This document shows, piece after piece, positions 38,000-48,455 of a stretch of DNA of 64,000 nucleotides (position 1 is its first letter; the number at the start of each line of letters is the position of its first letter). Both the position numbers and the translations under genes were made by a program. A model generated the notes under the pieces. That model had not been told where the DNA came from and searched no databases. It saw only the letters and a program-made list of their open reading frames with translations. Location: positions 2,170,001 through 2,234,000 of the forward strand of contig KV748185.1 of assembly GCA_001692895.1 (NCBI GenBank). The letters run 5' to 3'. Origin of the DNA: Cenococcum geophilum 1.58. Lineage: Eukaryota > Ascomycota > Dothideomycetes > Gloniales > Gloniaceae.

Positions 38000-40150
38000 A
38001 ATCTAATTGTTCAGTTGGCTATTTAATATTAAGACTCTACATCTAGCACTGCATCGGTCTATATTGTACGCAGCTTCTTAATCAAGGCTCCGCCCGTAGC
38101 TTTGCATCAGGCCCTGCATCTAGCTGTGTATCTAGCTATACGTCTGGCTACACATCTAGCTATGCATTAGTAACTCTATATTGCATATTCTGCGTCCGTG
38201 TCTGCGTGTAGGTCTATGTGCCTACTTTAACTGCTAGCCGAAGACTGTCTAATCAGTTAGCGACGACGTGCTACAACTAATTGTTCGGTCGTTCGATTAA
38301 GGTAGAAAGTTGGCCCAGTTAAAGGCTCTGACTGTCCTAATTTGAATGCGGAGACGGCGTTTAGCTAATTAAGATTTGGTAAGGCCCTAGCTTAACTTAA
38401 GGTGTCTTCTGCTATATATACGGCTAAGGCTTTATACCCGTAGACAATTAATTAAAACTTCCGCGTAGACGTACGGTTAGTTAAGGCTCCACATCTACCG
38501 TTTAATTAAGGCTTCTCCTATATAGGCGTCCAGTTAAGCTGCCGTACTATTGTCTAATTAGGGCTCTGCACCTATATACTCCATATTTATAGACTCTATA
38601 TACGACTCCGTGTAAGACTTTATATAAGGCTCCGTATCTATATCTACAGGAAAGATCATTCTAGTTAACTAATCCGTAGGCGTTAGGACGGGCGATTAAT
38701 CGATAAGGGGGTAGGTAGTTTAGGGAAGAGACTCTTATAGAGGCTCTAAAACGTTCTTCTAGCCGTATACTAATCTCCTAGTTAGGCCTAGTACCTGCAT
38801 GCCTACGTGTCTACCATTGTAGGATCTTTAACTGCTAATTAAAGACGTCTAACGGCAACGGGTAACTAATTTGATTTAACTGTAACCATACAATTGCCTG
38901 ACGTTTAAATAGGGTATTAGGTTGGCCCAACTAAAGGCTCTAATTTAACGACTTGGCTTGTATAGGCGGCGTTTAACTAATTAGGATTTAACTAAGGCTC
39001 TGGCTTAACTTAAGGTGTTTTCTGCTGCATATATAACCTAGGTTTTGTATCCGTAGGCTCTATATCTATAGATAATCGATTAAGACTCTAGCTGTGCAGT
39101 CGTTCTATTAAAGCTTTACATCTATATAGTTAATTAATTAGAGCTCTACATCCGTAGTTGGTTAAGGCTCTTAGTGTCCACCAGACGTCTAATTTAAAGA
39201 CCTATCTTAAGACTTCCTTATAAGTATAAGCGGCAGCTTCTAGTAAACCATTTTCGCAGGCCTAGTGCTTTTCTAGGATATCCTTTATAGCTGCTTCTTT
39301 ACCCTCGCTGCTGGCTGTACGCTTACGTATCCTTAATCTTCTTCCAGCTTAAGAACCTTCTTAGGGTTGTCTTCTGCTTTTAATCTCTTTGTTATTGTTT
39401 TACTAGCTCTGCGCTTTATCTAAGTTGTCCTTAGTATCTTTAAAGCCATCTAGTAACAGCTTCTTAGTTATTATAACTACCTCCGTCGCATATCCCTTAC
39501 CCTTATGTCTATAATATAGTCCTTTCGTTAAGATAATCTCTGAGAAGTGCTAGCTTCTGCACGTCTAATGCCTACTCCCCTTATAATCCTTAACAAAGTC
39601 CTTTACTAGCTTAGCCAGACACGGCTTGGTCCTGTCTTCAGTTGTATAAGGATGGCTTAGGCCTAAGGTGGTTAGCTATGCCCTATATACGATCTCTTAC
39701 AGAGCATCCTTGTCTTCTCTTATCTCGCAGTGCCTCTTTGTATACTACTTTGCCGTTTCCACGGTGCTTATTTTCTAATATTATGCTGCTGCCCTTATAC
39801 AGGTCCCCTCCTTGCCGTAGTATCCGTTCTCGTCGTGCAGCTGGCGCAGTACTGAATTCGGATAGCAGTGACAGTCGTGCTGCGATTAGTCGTCGTTCGA
39901 TTAAGGAACAAGGTCGGCCCAGTCGAAGGCTCTAATTTAACGACATTCAACTGATTTAATTTAGTAACGGCGACGTACTAATATCGAGGCTCTGCTTGAT
40001 TCGATTCCTCAACTAGTTATAGCCCCTATATAGTTAATCGTTTGACTAAGGCTTCCGTGCAGTCATTCGATTAAGGCCCTACGTGTAGCTCTGCGTCGTA
40101 TAATTGGCTCTATATCCGTGCAATTAATTAAGGCTCTCGGTATCCGTTCT
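38000..40150. repeat. Degenerate GCTCTGCATC-type repeat field in V
   Basis: It is the counterpart of 23100-24400. V has roughly 100 bp (about 39310-39420) that Va lacks. Units are diverged and unevenly spaced, with no coding signal seen. Confidence 0.55.
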
Positions 40151-40226
40151 TATTATGTAGCTGTATTATTGAGTTCTAGGGGCGGTGTAGAGTTCTGCCG
40201 GCTCTATTGCTGATTGGACCAATTAG

Positions 40227-40253
40227 GATTTTCCATTCCCGGGATGGAAAATC
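40227..40253. repeat. Dyad module A in V
   Basis: GATTTTCCATTCC, CGG centre, GATGGAAAATC. It is flanked by CCAATTAG and CTATTGGC, as in Va. Confidence 0.75.
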
Positions 40254-42687
40254 GCTATTGGCTTAGTAACAGGCGGTGAGCTAAACTGACATCTCTGTAG
40301 CAGGTCGTCGCGATTGACGCGTCTTAACGTGTTGTAATTAAGAAAATAAACAAGAAAAGGAGCTTTAGGAAATACAGTAATTAAGCAGACAAATAGAAAT
40401 CTTTTTATACGGCCGTTACCTGCACCCTCTCCCCCACCTTAGAACTGGTCAAGCGTCCGTCTCCAAGACCGTCTCCAAGGGTCGAACGATTCATTCTTCT
40501 TCTAAGCTTTAGCCGTCTCATCCGCAGGCTATAACCTAATCTAGATGGAATCTCCTGATCGTACATTCTTCTACGGCGGAGCCTGCGGTACCTGCTACGG
40601 AGCCTGCTGCGGAGCCTGCGGCTTAACGATTGTCCTGGCCGTACAGCTGTCTCTAAGGGTCGGGCGAGTCTGCGGACGTTGCTGGCTGGGCGTTACTACT
40701 AAGTCTGTGGGCCGTACTTAATAGCAGTCCTCCCAGTTCGTACGCATTTTATCACTATTCTTTAGCACTACTCCGTTATAGAAAGCCGGTTGCTACGTCT
40801 GTTCTTTCCTTAGCCTATCTGGGTTAGTTCCTTAGTACGTACACAGCCAGTTCTTAATACCCTTTAGCTGTCCTTTATTGCCGAGCCGCGGGAGTTCCGG
40901 TCTAGGTTGATCGCGTATTTTAGCTGCTAGTCTTCCTTAATCAGATAGATGTATAAATCCTTGCTAAACGAGATCCTTTAGGCCTTAGTATTTGAATTTA
41001 GTAAAACGGTGACCTCTATATCCAAAATAGGTCTGCCAGCCTTGTCTTCGTGTGCCTTACTAACCCCGTACGTCCCACTGCGGCCGTCCAAAGGCAGTAA
41101 AATCTTGCGGATATTGACAGTCCTGCGGATATTAAGAACCTTGCGGATATTGAAAACCTTGCGGGGGTTGAGGGTCTTGTGGAGGTCGGGTGTCTTGCAG
41201 GACAAAGGGAGCTTAGGTGCTGTTCTGCCAGTCCTCGTATCCTTGTGCTAGGCTTTAAGCTATAGCCTGATCCGCGGTAGGTGACTGCTGCTGTATTAAA
41301 GCTCCTCCATGTACGCCTAGTCTAGCCGGGTTAAGAAGTCTTCCTTCCCTTTAGCGGTCGAGCTCATTTCTTTACTGCCGTAGCTCTTATATCAGTTAGA
41401 CATTTAGGGGCTCTTTTTCTAGAAAGACTTCTATTCGCTCGGCGCCCTCTATAACCATTAACTTTAACTCTACAGCCTCCTTCAGTCTTTTAAATACAAG
41501 GGTACTAGGCTCGTCTGCTACGGCCCCTGTCTTCTCCATTACGTGCCTACGGTATTTAATAGGGAGTCCTCGTATAAACCACCACCCCTTCTCTCGCTCA
41601 GTAAGGTTTCCCGCGGCTACTGCTTTAGCTGAAATACTGGTGAAATTTTGCATATAGTGACGCAAGTCGCCCAGTTATTCTATAGATATTCGAACATAAG
41701 CTTCCACAAAGTCTCTTATCTCCATACGTTGGTAGTAGTCCTCGGCTTAATATTCGGTCCTAAGCCTTTTTATAAGCTCCGTCTAGTTACTAATTACGAA
41801 CTCAGGCAGGCTTCGGATCCACATCCCTATCCAATAATTGCAGTACTCCAGAAGGCCCTGGTGCTTCTCCTTGCTCGTGACGTAATATCGGGCGCATAGT
41901 CGTTCGTACTGCTCAATAAACTATAACACGTTCTGTCCTATAAAGTACGGAGTTCTAATAGTCCCTGGGGCTGGCATAGGCTGGGTCACAACGTAGATCC
42001 TGTCCTAAGCCGTCAACTACTGGTCATAGGGTGGTGCATTTAGAGCTTCCTCAGGAGCTTACAGGTGGTCCTTATAGCTCACATCCTTCGTCTGCTGAGG
42101 GTCATCGGTCCTAGGTGTCACGGGTAAACGCTATGGTAGGTCTGCTTGCATAGCCGTGGTCTTAACAGAGGGTGTCCCAGATAGCTGTCCTGGCGGGACC
42201 TTAATAGGTATATACTGCGGCTAGTCTACTTGTACAGCCATATCCCTAACGGAAGGCACCTACTTCTTAACGCCTGAGGGGGGGTCTTCCTGGGAGAGCA
42301 CGGAATCTTCATCACCTACTGCCACCGGGTCTCGGTACGTCCATCTATTTTAGCCTGTCATTATTCCACGCGGTAGGGTGCTGCTAAGCCTCTTGCTTTT
42401 ACTTACATCTACTTCTTTACGGAACGCCTCTAGAGCTACTACTGATATAATCCGGATAACTTAAAAGAGGATAAAGCTAAGCCAGAATAGGAAGCTTTTA
42501 AGGACAGATCCGATCTCATGTGCTTGCGACCTTGCTCAGTATTATCTCCTTTATTCGTAAATAGCAGTACTAACTTCCTTCGCCGCCAAATGTCTTAGAT
42601 CTCGTTTCCATCTAATTAATTAGCCCTTGGCTTATCGTCTTTACATCTTTAATAAAGGTCTGGCCATGCTTAGTAGTAGATCTCGGT

Positions 42688-42710
42688 AACTCCAACCGCC
42701 GGTTAAAGTT
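42688..42710. repeat. Dyad module B in V
   Basis: AACTCCAACC-n3-GGTTAAAGTT followed by ATCTAATTGG. It is in the opposite orientation to the copies in Copia II and Gypsy III, IV and VI, and near the 5' LTR rather than the 3' LTR. Confidence 0.7.
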
Positions 42711-43126
42711 ATCTAATTGGCTCGCTGGTTCGCCCAACATCCTTATATATAACTTTCCAAGACCCTTCTCTTCCTATGACCAAGTTAAGGTGGCAAAGAC
42801 ATCCGATTTAGGTTAACAGACTTACAGTCTTTTGCTTCTTATTGCCACTCTTTAGCCTATACGTTAAGTCTAGCTGTCCTGTCTTTTTCTGGTACTGCCT
42901 GGTTCCCCTTACTATTCGATATTGCCTAGTTTTCTTCTATTGTCTCGTCTGTCTGGCTGGCGGTTCTTCCACAGCTGGTTGTTCTTCTATAGCTGGCGGT
43001 TCTTCTATAGTCATAGGATGTTCCTACGTGTCTCCTATGTGTCTCCTGTATATCTCCTGTATATGTAGCACTAGACTTCTAATCCAAAGAGCTTGCCGTC
43101 ATCCCCACGTGGAATGCCATAAAATA

Positions 43127-43383
43127 TGTGGGAGGGTACGACCTCTCTAAGATAGGAAAGTCACGGTGCTGTCAGTCAGTCTGTCTGTCGGTCGGTTGGT
43201 CAGTTAGTTAGTTAGTTAGTCGGTCAGTAGAACAGTTAGTAAGAAAGAAAGAAAAGAGTGTATTTCCGGTAACTGGTAGAGTCGTGTTATGTATGTGATA
43301 AGGGAAGAAGGAAGGAAGCCGAAGGCTCTATAAATATAGGAAAATGCTAAGACAGTAGGCGACGTCCAATCTACACCACCACA
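43127..43383 (-). repeat. 5' LTR of V
   Basis: It starts tgtgggaggg and ends ctacaccaccaca, the least altered of the three LTR copies of this family in the window. Confidence 0.9.
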
Positions 43384-44703
43384 ATACTACCGCTACCGAA
43401 CTTAACGGCGTCTAGGTCTATTAGGTCGTTTTATAAAGATATAGGTTAATAGCCGCTAGCGGCACTTAGCTTAGCGGTATTTAACTTAATATAGTAGGTA
43501 TGGTTCTATAGGTTATAAGCAAATATATCTATCTGCTTACTCTAGCCTTTATAGTTAGTATCGCCAATCTTATAGCTAAGGGTAAAGGCTAGGTCCTTTA
43601 TTTTAGAGGAAATATTCTTTTTAAGCAAATCTACTTTTTGTTCCTTAGTCTTATTTACTTTAATTATTAACTTATTAAGCTCTACTTTCTAGGACTAGTA
43701 GTTACGCTCGCCTTAGCTTAAGATATCTAACTTATTTTTAGCCACTTAGGTTATATCTATAGTCTTATAGTATCCTCTTATATATATAAACATAGACTCT
43801 TAGTTAGAAAAGGTCTATTTACTTAGGTCGTTTGGGTATATATATAGCGTATTAAGGCTATATTTAATATAGTTATAAGCTTTATCCATTAGCATATCTA
43901 ATATATAGAGGATTTCGTCTATTAGGGTCTTAAAGCACTTTACATCCCTCCGGAAAACGCCTTAGATTTTTATTTCCTATATTTTAAAATTTTCTTACTT
44001 TTTAATTAGTGATCCCTTACTATTAAACGGGGTTAGATCTTTTACTTTACGCTTTTTTCTACAGGGCTTAGTTAATGGAGTGGAGCTAGTAGTATGGTTC
44101 TTATTAGTAATAGTCTTGGTAAGTATAGTAATCTAAAAGCTTAGGTTTTGTATAGTCTCGGTATATACGAGGGCTTGCTATTTATATTGTTTAATATATG
44201 GTTTAAGTGTCTTAAGGGAGTTAATTCTGTGTTAAGCTTTTTTAAGTTAGGACTTTATAGCTTGGCCTTTACTATAGACGGCTTAAAGGCCGCTCTTAAT
44301 ACTAGTCAAGAAGGCTGCATATATAGAGAGTTGTTAAAAGGTTCCTGCCACATTAAGGTCCTTTAGGTATTTAAGACCGTTCCTAATCGCCCAGGCGATA
44401 TTAGTATAGAAGGTATTAAGGAGGCGGGCGAGCGCTTCGCGAGGGTTCGTCAGCGGGACGTTATCTATATTGTGGTCGCCCATTCTAAGAGATCTAGGTA
44501 AGGCAATTAGAATCTATAAGGCTGACTATAATACTAAGATTGCTGAGACTGTACTAAGGCTATACTAAGACTATGCTAAGATTATCTAAGACTATAGTAT
44601 AGTATTATCGGTCACGCCGGGTTGTAATTATACTGGGAAAACGGAGATAGTAGACTGGGAAAAATAAAGATCGCGATAGGGTGCAATTAGAGATACTATA
44701 AAC

Positions 44704-45029
44704 TGTCATAGTGCTGCAATAAAGTAGACTAAATAACTACGTTATAGTATAAAGAGGAGAAGAAGGTGGAAAGGGGGTATTGTATAACGTAGGTGACAGG
44801 GTTTTGACGGTGTGATGGGTTTTGAACATCAAAACTTTAAGCGAGAGGACACAGACAAAGTTTGTATGGGAAACCTTAAAACCGTCAAAACTCATCACAC
44901 CGTCAAAACCCTGTCACCCACGTTATAAATAGTAGGGCCGGCCGCTAAGGTGCTAGTAGTGGGCTAGCTAATAGTAGGAAACAGTATAAGACAGTATAAA
45001 ACAATATACATCAGGTCAGTGCCATGACA
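44704..45029 (-). repeat. 5' LTR of Gypsy IV, with a MITE inside
   Basis: It starts tgtcatagtg and ends gccatgaca. Subtracting the 137-bp MITE and its 2-bp TA duplication leaves 187 bp, exactly the partner's length. Confidence 0.92.
44787..44923. mobile_element. 137-bp MITE with pogo-type ends, in the Gypsy IV LTR
   Basis: The 39-bp TIRs (44787-44825, 44885-44923) begin ACGTAGGTGACAGGG/ACGTGGGTGACAGGG and differ at two sites. TA flanks it (44785-44786, 44924-44925). The empty site is visible in the partner LTR near 31525 (gtattgtatataaatag). The ACGTGGG ends resemble pogo I, so a pogo/Fot1 transposase probably moved it. There is no coding capacity and no visible RIP. Confidence 0.93.
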
Positions 45030-45587
45030 GGCTTTTAGTTAAGTTTGCTAGGTTAATATATAATCTTAAAGTCAAATTATAAAAGGTATTTAGCCTAACG
45101 AATTTGGCGCTATATTAATTGCTTAGTAGTTATAAAGTACTGTAGGTTTTTATAGTCCGTTAATACGCATATTAGGAATAATAATCCTTTAAGTTCTAGG
45201 CGCTATTATTTAAAGCATCTAATAATTGTAAGCAGTTCCTTATTATATATCTTATAGTTTAATTTAGTAGGGGTAAGTTTCCAGGAGAGAAAGGCTACTA
45301 GGCGCAGCTCACCGTTCTTATTATACTGCGATAACACCCCTTTTAGTATATGATTAGATAAGTCTGTTTTAACAATATATTTAAGGTCTAAATTAAAGTA
45401 AATAAGGATTGGAGCAGTTATAAAACGATATTTTAGGTTATTAAAAGCTTGTTTACATTTAGTGGTCTATTTAAATCTTATATTCTTCCTTATTAAGTTT
45501 ACTAATAGCTAAACGATTTTTAAGAAGTAATTAATAAACTAATGGTAGAAATTTGCGAATCCTAGAAATCCTTAGATATTTTATATA

Positions 45588-45690
45588 CAGTCATCACCGA
45601 AATATCGGTAACTCGCTTAGGACGCGAAAAAGCCGCATCGCACCCCACCAAAATTTGTATAAGGGGTAATTCTTTTGATTTTAACCACCT
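45588..45690. repeat. Left TIR of the Tc1-like element
   Basis: It pairs with 48354-48455 in inverse orientation with about five differences over roughly 102 bp, and is preceded by TA. Confidence 0.9.
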
Positions 45691-45767
45691 ATTATAAGTG
45701 CCCAAATATTAAAGCTGGCGCGTTACCTAGTTAAGTCGATTATATAGAAATCTTAGTATTGCATCTT

Positions 45768-47384
45768 ATGGCGCCCCAACAGCAGCAGCCTACTTGATTA
45801 TTAGGTCGTCCTTAAAAGCCTTCTAAATAAAAGCGGGCTTAATCTATGCCTGCTTCTGCTATCCTATAGCCGCCTAAGAAGAAGGCGAAGAGGAAGGCGA
45901 AGATAGCGAAGAAGAGGCAGAAGACAATACCAGTACCATCACCGTCACCGTCACCGTCACCGTCACCATTATCGTCACCGTCACCATTATCGTTACTATC
46001 ACCGTCACCGTCACCGTCGCCGTCGCCGTCGGCGCCGGTAACGCCCGCAGAGCCTATATCTGCAGATGAGGTCAATAAGGGCGAGGATGAGAATACCGAG
46101 GAGCCTGTAGAGGTGGAAGATGAGGATATAGACTCGCCGCCGCCGCCGCCGCCGCCTGCACGCTTTACAAGTATTTGGAAGGCAGTTACGAGTAGTAAAA
46201 ATAAGTCTCTTCCTGGCATAAAGTCAGCTGTATTTAACACTAAAAATATATACTACGTTAAGCTAGATCTATAGCAGGACGAGGTTATATAACGTCTATT
46301 ACCACAGAAGTTTAAGATTACTTGGCTCCAAGCTATCGCCTTTTATAAGAAGGCCCGGTAAGCCAACTGCTGCCCTTAAGATATTTAGTTAAGTAAGGAT
46401 CTAAATCAAGCTCTCGCTATAATTAAGGAGTGGCATAAGCGCTAGCCGTTAAGGTCTCTATCCTTAAACTTCACCTTATATTTAGTTAAGGAGAAGGAGC
46501 CAGAGACTTAGGCTCCTACCGTAACTCTAAGTTAGCAAGTAGTTATTAGGCCTATAGGCAGAAGGACAGCTATATAAGCTTAACTTACCAATCTACCTAA
46601 CGTACTTATAGCTGAGGATGCTTCTAGTAATAGAATGCCGGCGATTATAGATAGGTGGCCTTATATAAATATACATTACCGTAATAAAGGCAAGACGTAC
46701 TAGTAGGATAAGAAGTCGCCCGACTTACCCAATACTATAATCAACCATTATCCTATTAGTATAGAAAACTTCCAGCAGTAGAATAAGGAGCTTCTCTCTG
46801 GTGACTCTACTATTAAGCAGCCGTTGTAACATCTTGTTGTTAACTTGGTTAACTACAAGGAGAGGAGTTGGAAGAGCTAGAAGGAGCCAGTAGTAGAGAA
46901 GGAAGATTCTACTACGTCGCATCTTAAGAAGCTTGCGTTAGTTATGCTTATAAAGGAGCTTAAATCTATAGATTAAAATCCTTACCTTTCTCAATAATAT
47001 CCTCCGCCATATTTAAATGTCGAAGCACCCTAAAACTTAAGCCCCGTTCAGTCGGAAATAGATCTAGTTAAGCTACTTAGCCAGTTCTTTAAGTAGCTAG
47101 CTAACTAGCTAGAGTTTAATAGCGAGAGGCAGAGTGCTATTTTGGAGTCAATTAAGGATAAGTTAGTAGAGGAAGAATAGAATATTAACTCGCTAAAGTT
47201 ATATAAGCCAGGTAAAAGTATAACGTTAGATTAGTAGGAGACCTATAACTTTAAGATTAGAACGCTATATAGAATTAGGGCTCTAATCTTAAAGTTTAAG
47301 CGATTAAGATAGTATCTGTCTATTAATCTATAATATATCCTGCTTCTTAGAAGTAAGCTCCTACGTATATACCATATACTTAAC
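45768..47384 (+). pseudogene. Unknown ~539-codon second frame of the Tc1-like element
   Basis: From ATG 45768 one phase runs without frameshift to about 47384, interrupted by about 30 stops: 29 TAA/TAG and one TGA, all explicable as C to T in CAA, CAG or CGA. Visible order: MAPQQQQPT; a basic nuclear-localisation-like KKKAKRKAKIAKKRQK; a Pro-Ser hexanucleotide repeat (about 45944-46025); an acidic run; a PPPPPPP run; then a mixed helical body (ARFTSIWKAVTSSKNKSL, FKITWLQAIAFYKK, PLRSLSLNFTLYL) and a charged tail. I do not recognise the family: no DDE triad, zinc finger, SET, helicase or membrane segment is seen. It could be a DNA-binding helper or a captured host gene; both are guesses. Confidence 0.75.
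45944..46025 (+). repeat. CCGTCA-type hexanucleotide repeat inside the second frame
   Basis: Tandem ACCGTC units with a few CATTATCGT variants encode a Pro-Ser run. The tract stayed GC-rich while the rest of the gene was RIP-altered. Such tracts vary in copy number. Confidence 0.8.
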
Positions 47385-48338
47385 TAACAGTAAAATATAA
47401 AAAGCTCTCAAAGCTCTTAAAGTCCTTAGCTAGCCGCTGGTTCCTTCTAATCCAAGCCTTAATATTATTAAACGTAGCCTTAATTAGATTATAATCTGGC
47501 GAGTACGGTAGTAGGAATTTTAGTAGGACGCCGTGTTGCTTACAAAGCTCTCGAAGCCGTGTTAATTTATAGATTAACGCGTTATTAAGAATAAGGACTA
47601 ATTATAGCCCTAAATATAGTGTATAATGGGGTAGTACCTACTCCTCTATAAAGGCTTTAAATATCGCAGAGGTAATAGAACCTTAAAAGATAAGGTAGCT
47701 GAGATATCCGTTAACTGCTAACGCTGGTAGAATACTCCACCTTTCTAACCTCTTAAGTACGCGTAATACAGCACATGTAGTCCCTTCTGGTAACTAGCCG
47801 TACTTCCTATCACCAGTCCTTTTATTTACTGCCAACTCATTAAGAAATATAAGCTGCTCTGCTACCTAGCTCTTCTGTATACCAATCCAGGCGTTGCAGA
47901 GGGGGGCGTTCCTTTAAGCTACACGAGCTATAACTACCTTCCGTGACCAATAAGCTCTCTTAAGAATACGGGCGATAGTTATAGCAGAGACTTGGGTGTC
48001 AAACTCGTTAAATAGGAAGGCCTGCATCTTATCTATATATGCGGTTGGCTAATCTTTAAGAAAGTCAAGGAGCCTCTACGTAGTTAAACAGTTAGCAAAA
48101 AGCTCAACACCATGACGCTATATATTACCATTTCTTGGTAGGGTAACAGAGCTCTCGGTCGCCCAAGAACAACGGTAGAAGGAGCGTATGGTTCGCCCCA
48201 AATATCAAGGTTTAATTGCATCTTATAAATCGTCTTCTTGGCCACCTTTACAGCCTCCGCAATGGCTGGTACCGCCTTACTAGCTTTAATACGAATCCTA
48301 ATTCTGTGAACAACTTTATCCGGAAGGCGGCGGCCCAT
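47323..48338 (-). pseudogene. Tc1-family transposase, RIP-broken, all three catalytic acids lost
   Basis: ATG at 48338 starts MGRRLPDKVVHRIRIRIKAS. A helix-turn-helix follows (AVPAIAEAVKVAKKTIYKMQ), then GRPRALLPYQE. One frame change is needed near 48125, after which the frame runs to TAA at 47323-47325. Conserved blocks read LNELAVNKRTGDRKYG, LILNNALIYK and LPYSPDYNLIKATF. The family has Asp, Asp and Glu where Asn, Asn and Lys now stand, all G to A on the coding strand. Several Gln/Trp codons are stops. The length of about 339 codons is normal for Tc1. The intact enzyme would cut at TIR ends and insert at TA; this one is dead. Confidence 0.88.
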
Positions 48339-48353
48339 AATAGCTTTAATTGT

Positions 48354-48455
48354 GGTGGTTAAAATGAAAAGAATTGCCCCTTATAGAAATTTTGGTGGGG
48401 TGCGATGTGGCTCTTTCGCGTCCTAAGCGAGTTACCGATATTTCGGTGATGACTG
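48354..48455. repeat. Right TIR of the Tc1-like element
   Basis: It ends ATTTCGGTGATGACTG and is followed by TA and resumed Gypsy III sequence. Confidence 0.9.

Larger units (their letters stand above)
36939..43383 (-). mobile_element. LTR retrotransposon fossil V, second copy of the Va family, inserted in Gypsy IV
   Basis: The 257-bp LTRs (36939-37195, 43127-43383) start TGTGGGAGG and end CACCACA. The flanks read aatac(t) at left and (a)atact at right, a 5-bp duplication within one base of ambiguity. GTGGGGGAGG, a polypurine tract on the minus strand, adjoins the left LTR. A gag-type region occupies about 42360-40980 (open stretches 41396-41665 and 40978-41205). The remaining 3 kb (37200-40250) is non-coding repeat. 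No RT, RNase H or integrase is recognisable, so it looks non-autonomous. It is broken but only moderately RIP-altered and belongs to the deepest, youngest layer. Confidence 0.85.
31455..45029 (-). mobile_element. Gypsy LTR retrotransposon fossil (Gypsy IV), inserted in Gypsy III
   Basis: The LTRs (31455-31641; 44704-45029, 187 bp once its MITE is subtracted) are flanked by the duplication ggctt (31450-31454, 45030-45034). Own sequence is 31642-36938 and 43384-44703. On the minus strand gag starts near 44484 and resumes left of 36938. Protease lies near 36240-36000, RT about 35280-34400, RNase H about 34300-33700 and integrase about 33600-32700. A cluster of ambiguous bases lies at 32459-32531. 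It is broken with many RIP-type breaks, though the RT stretch 34431-34625 is still open. It hosts element V and a MITE. Confidence 0.92.
45588..48455. mobile_element. Tc1-like DNA transposon with two convergent genes
   Basis: The TIRs are about 102 bp (45588-45690 and 48354-48455), beginning CAGTCATCACCGAAATATCG. TA flanks them (45586-45587, 48456-48457). At 2.87 kb it is about 1 kb longer than a typical one-gene Tc1. A transposase lies on the minus strand (48338 to about 47323). A second long frame lies on the plus strand (45768-47384), and the two meet tail to tail with about 60 bp overlap. It interrupts the RT/RNase H region of Gypsy III. The coding regions are RIP-altered, the TIRs hardly so. 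Confidence 0.92.

Noticed and set aside
45839-46240. Minus-strand Gly/Asp/Ser-rich 133-residue frame
   Set aside because: It is the reverse reading of the Pro-Ser and poly-Pro coding repeat of the plus-strand second gene in the Tc1-like element.
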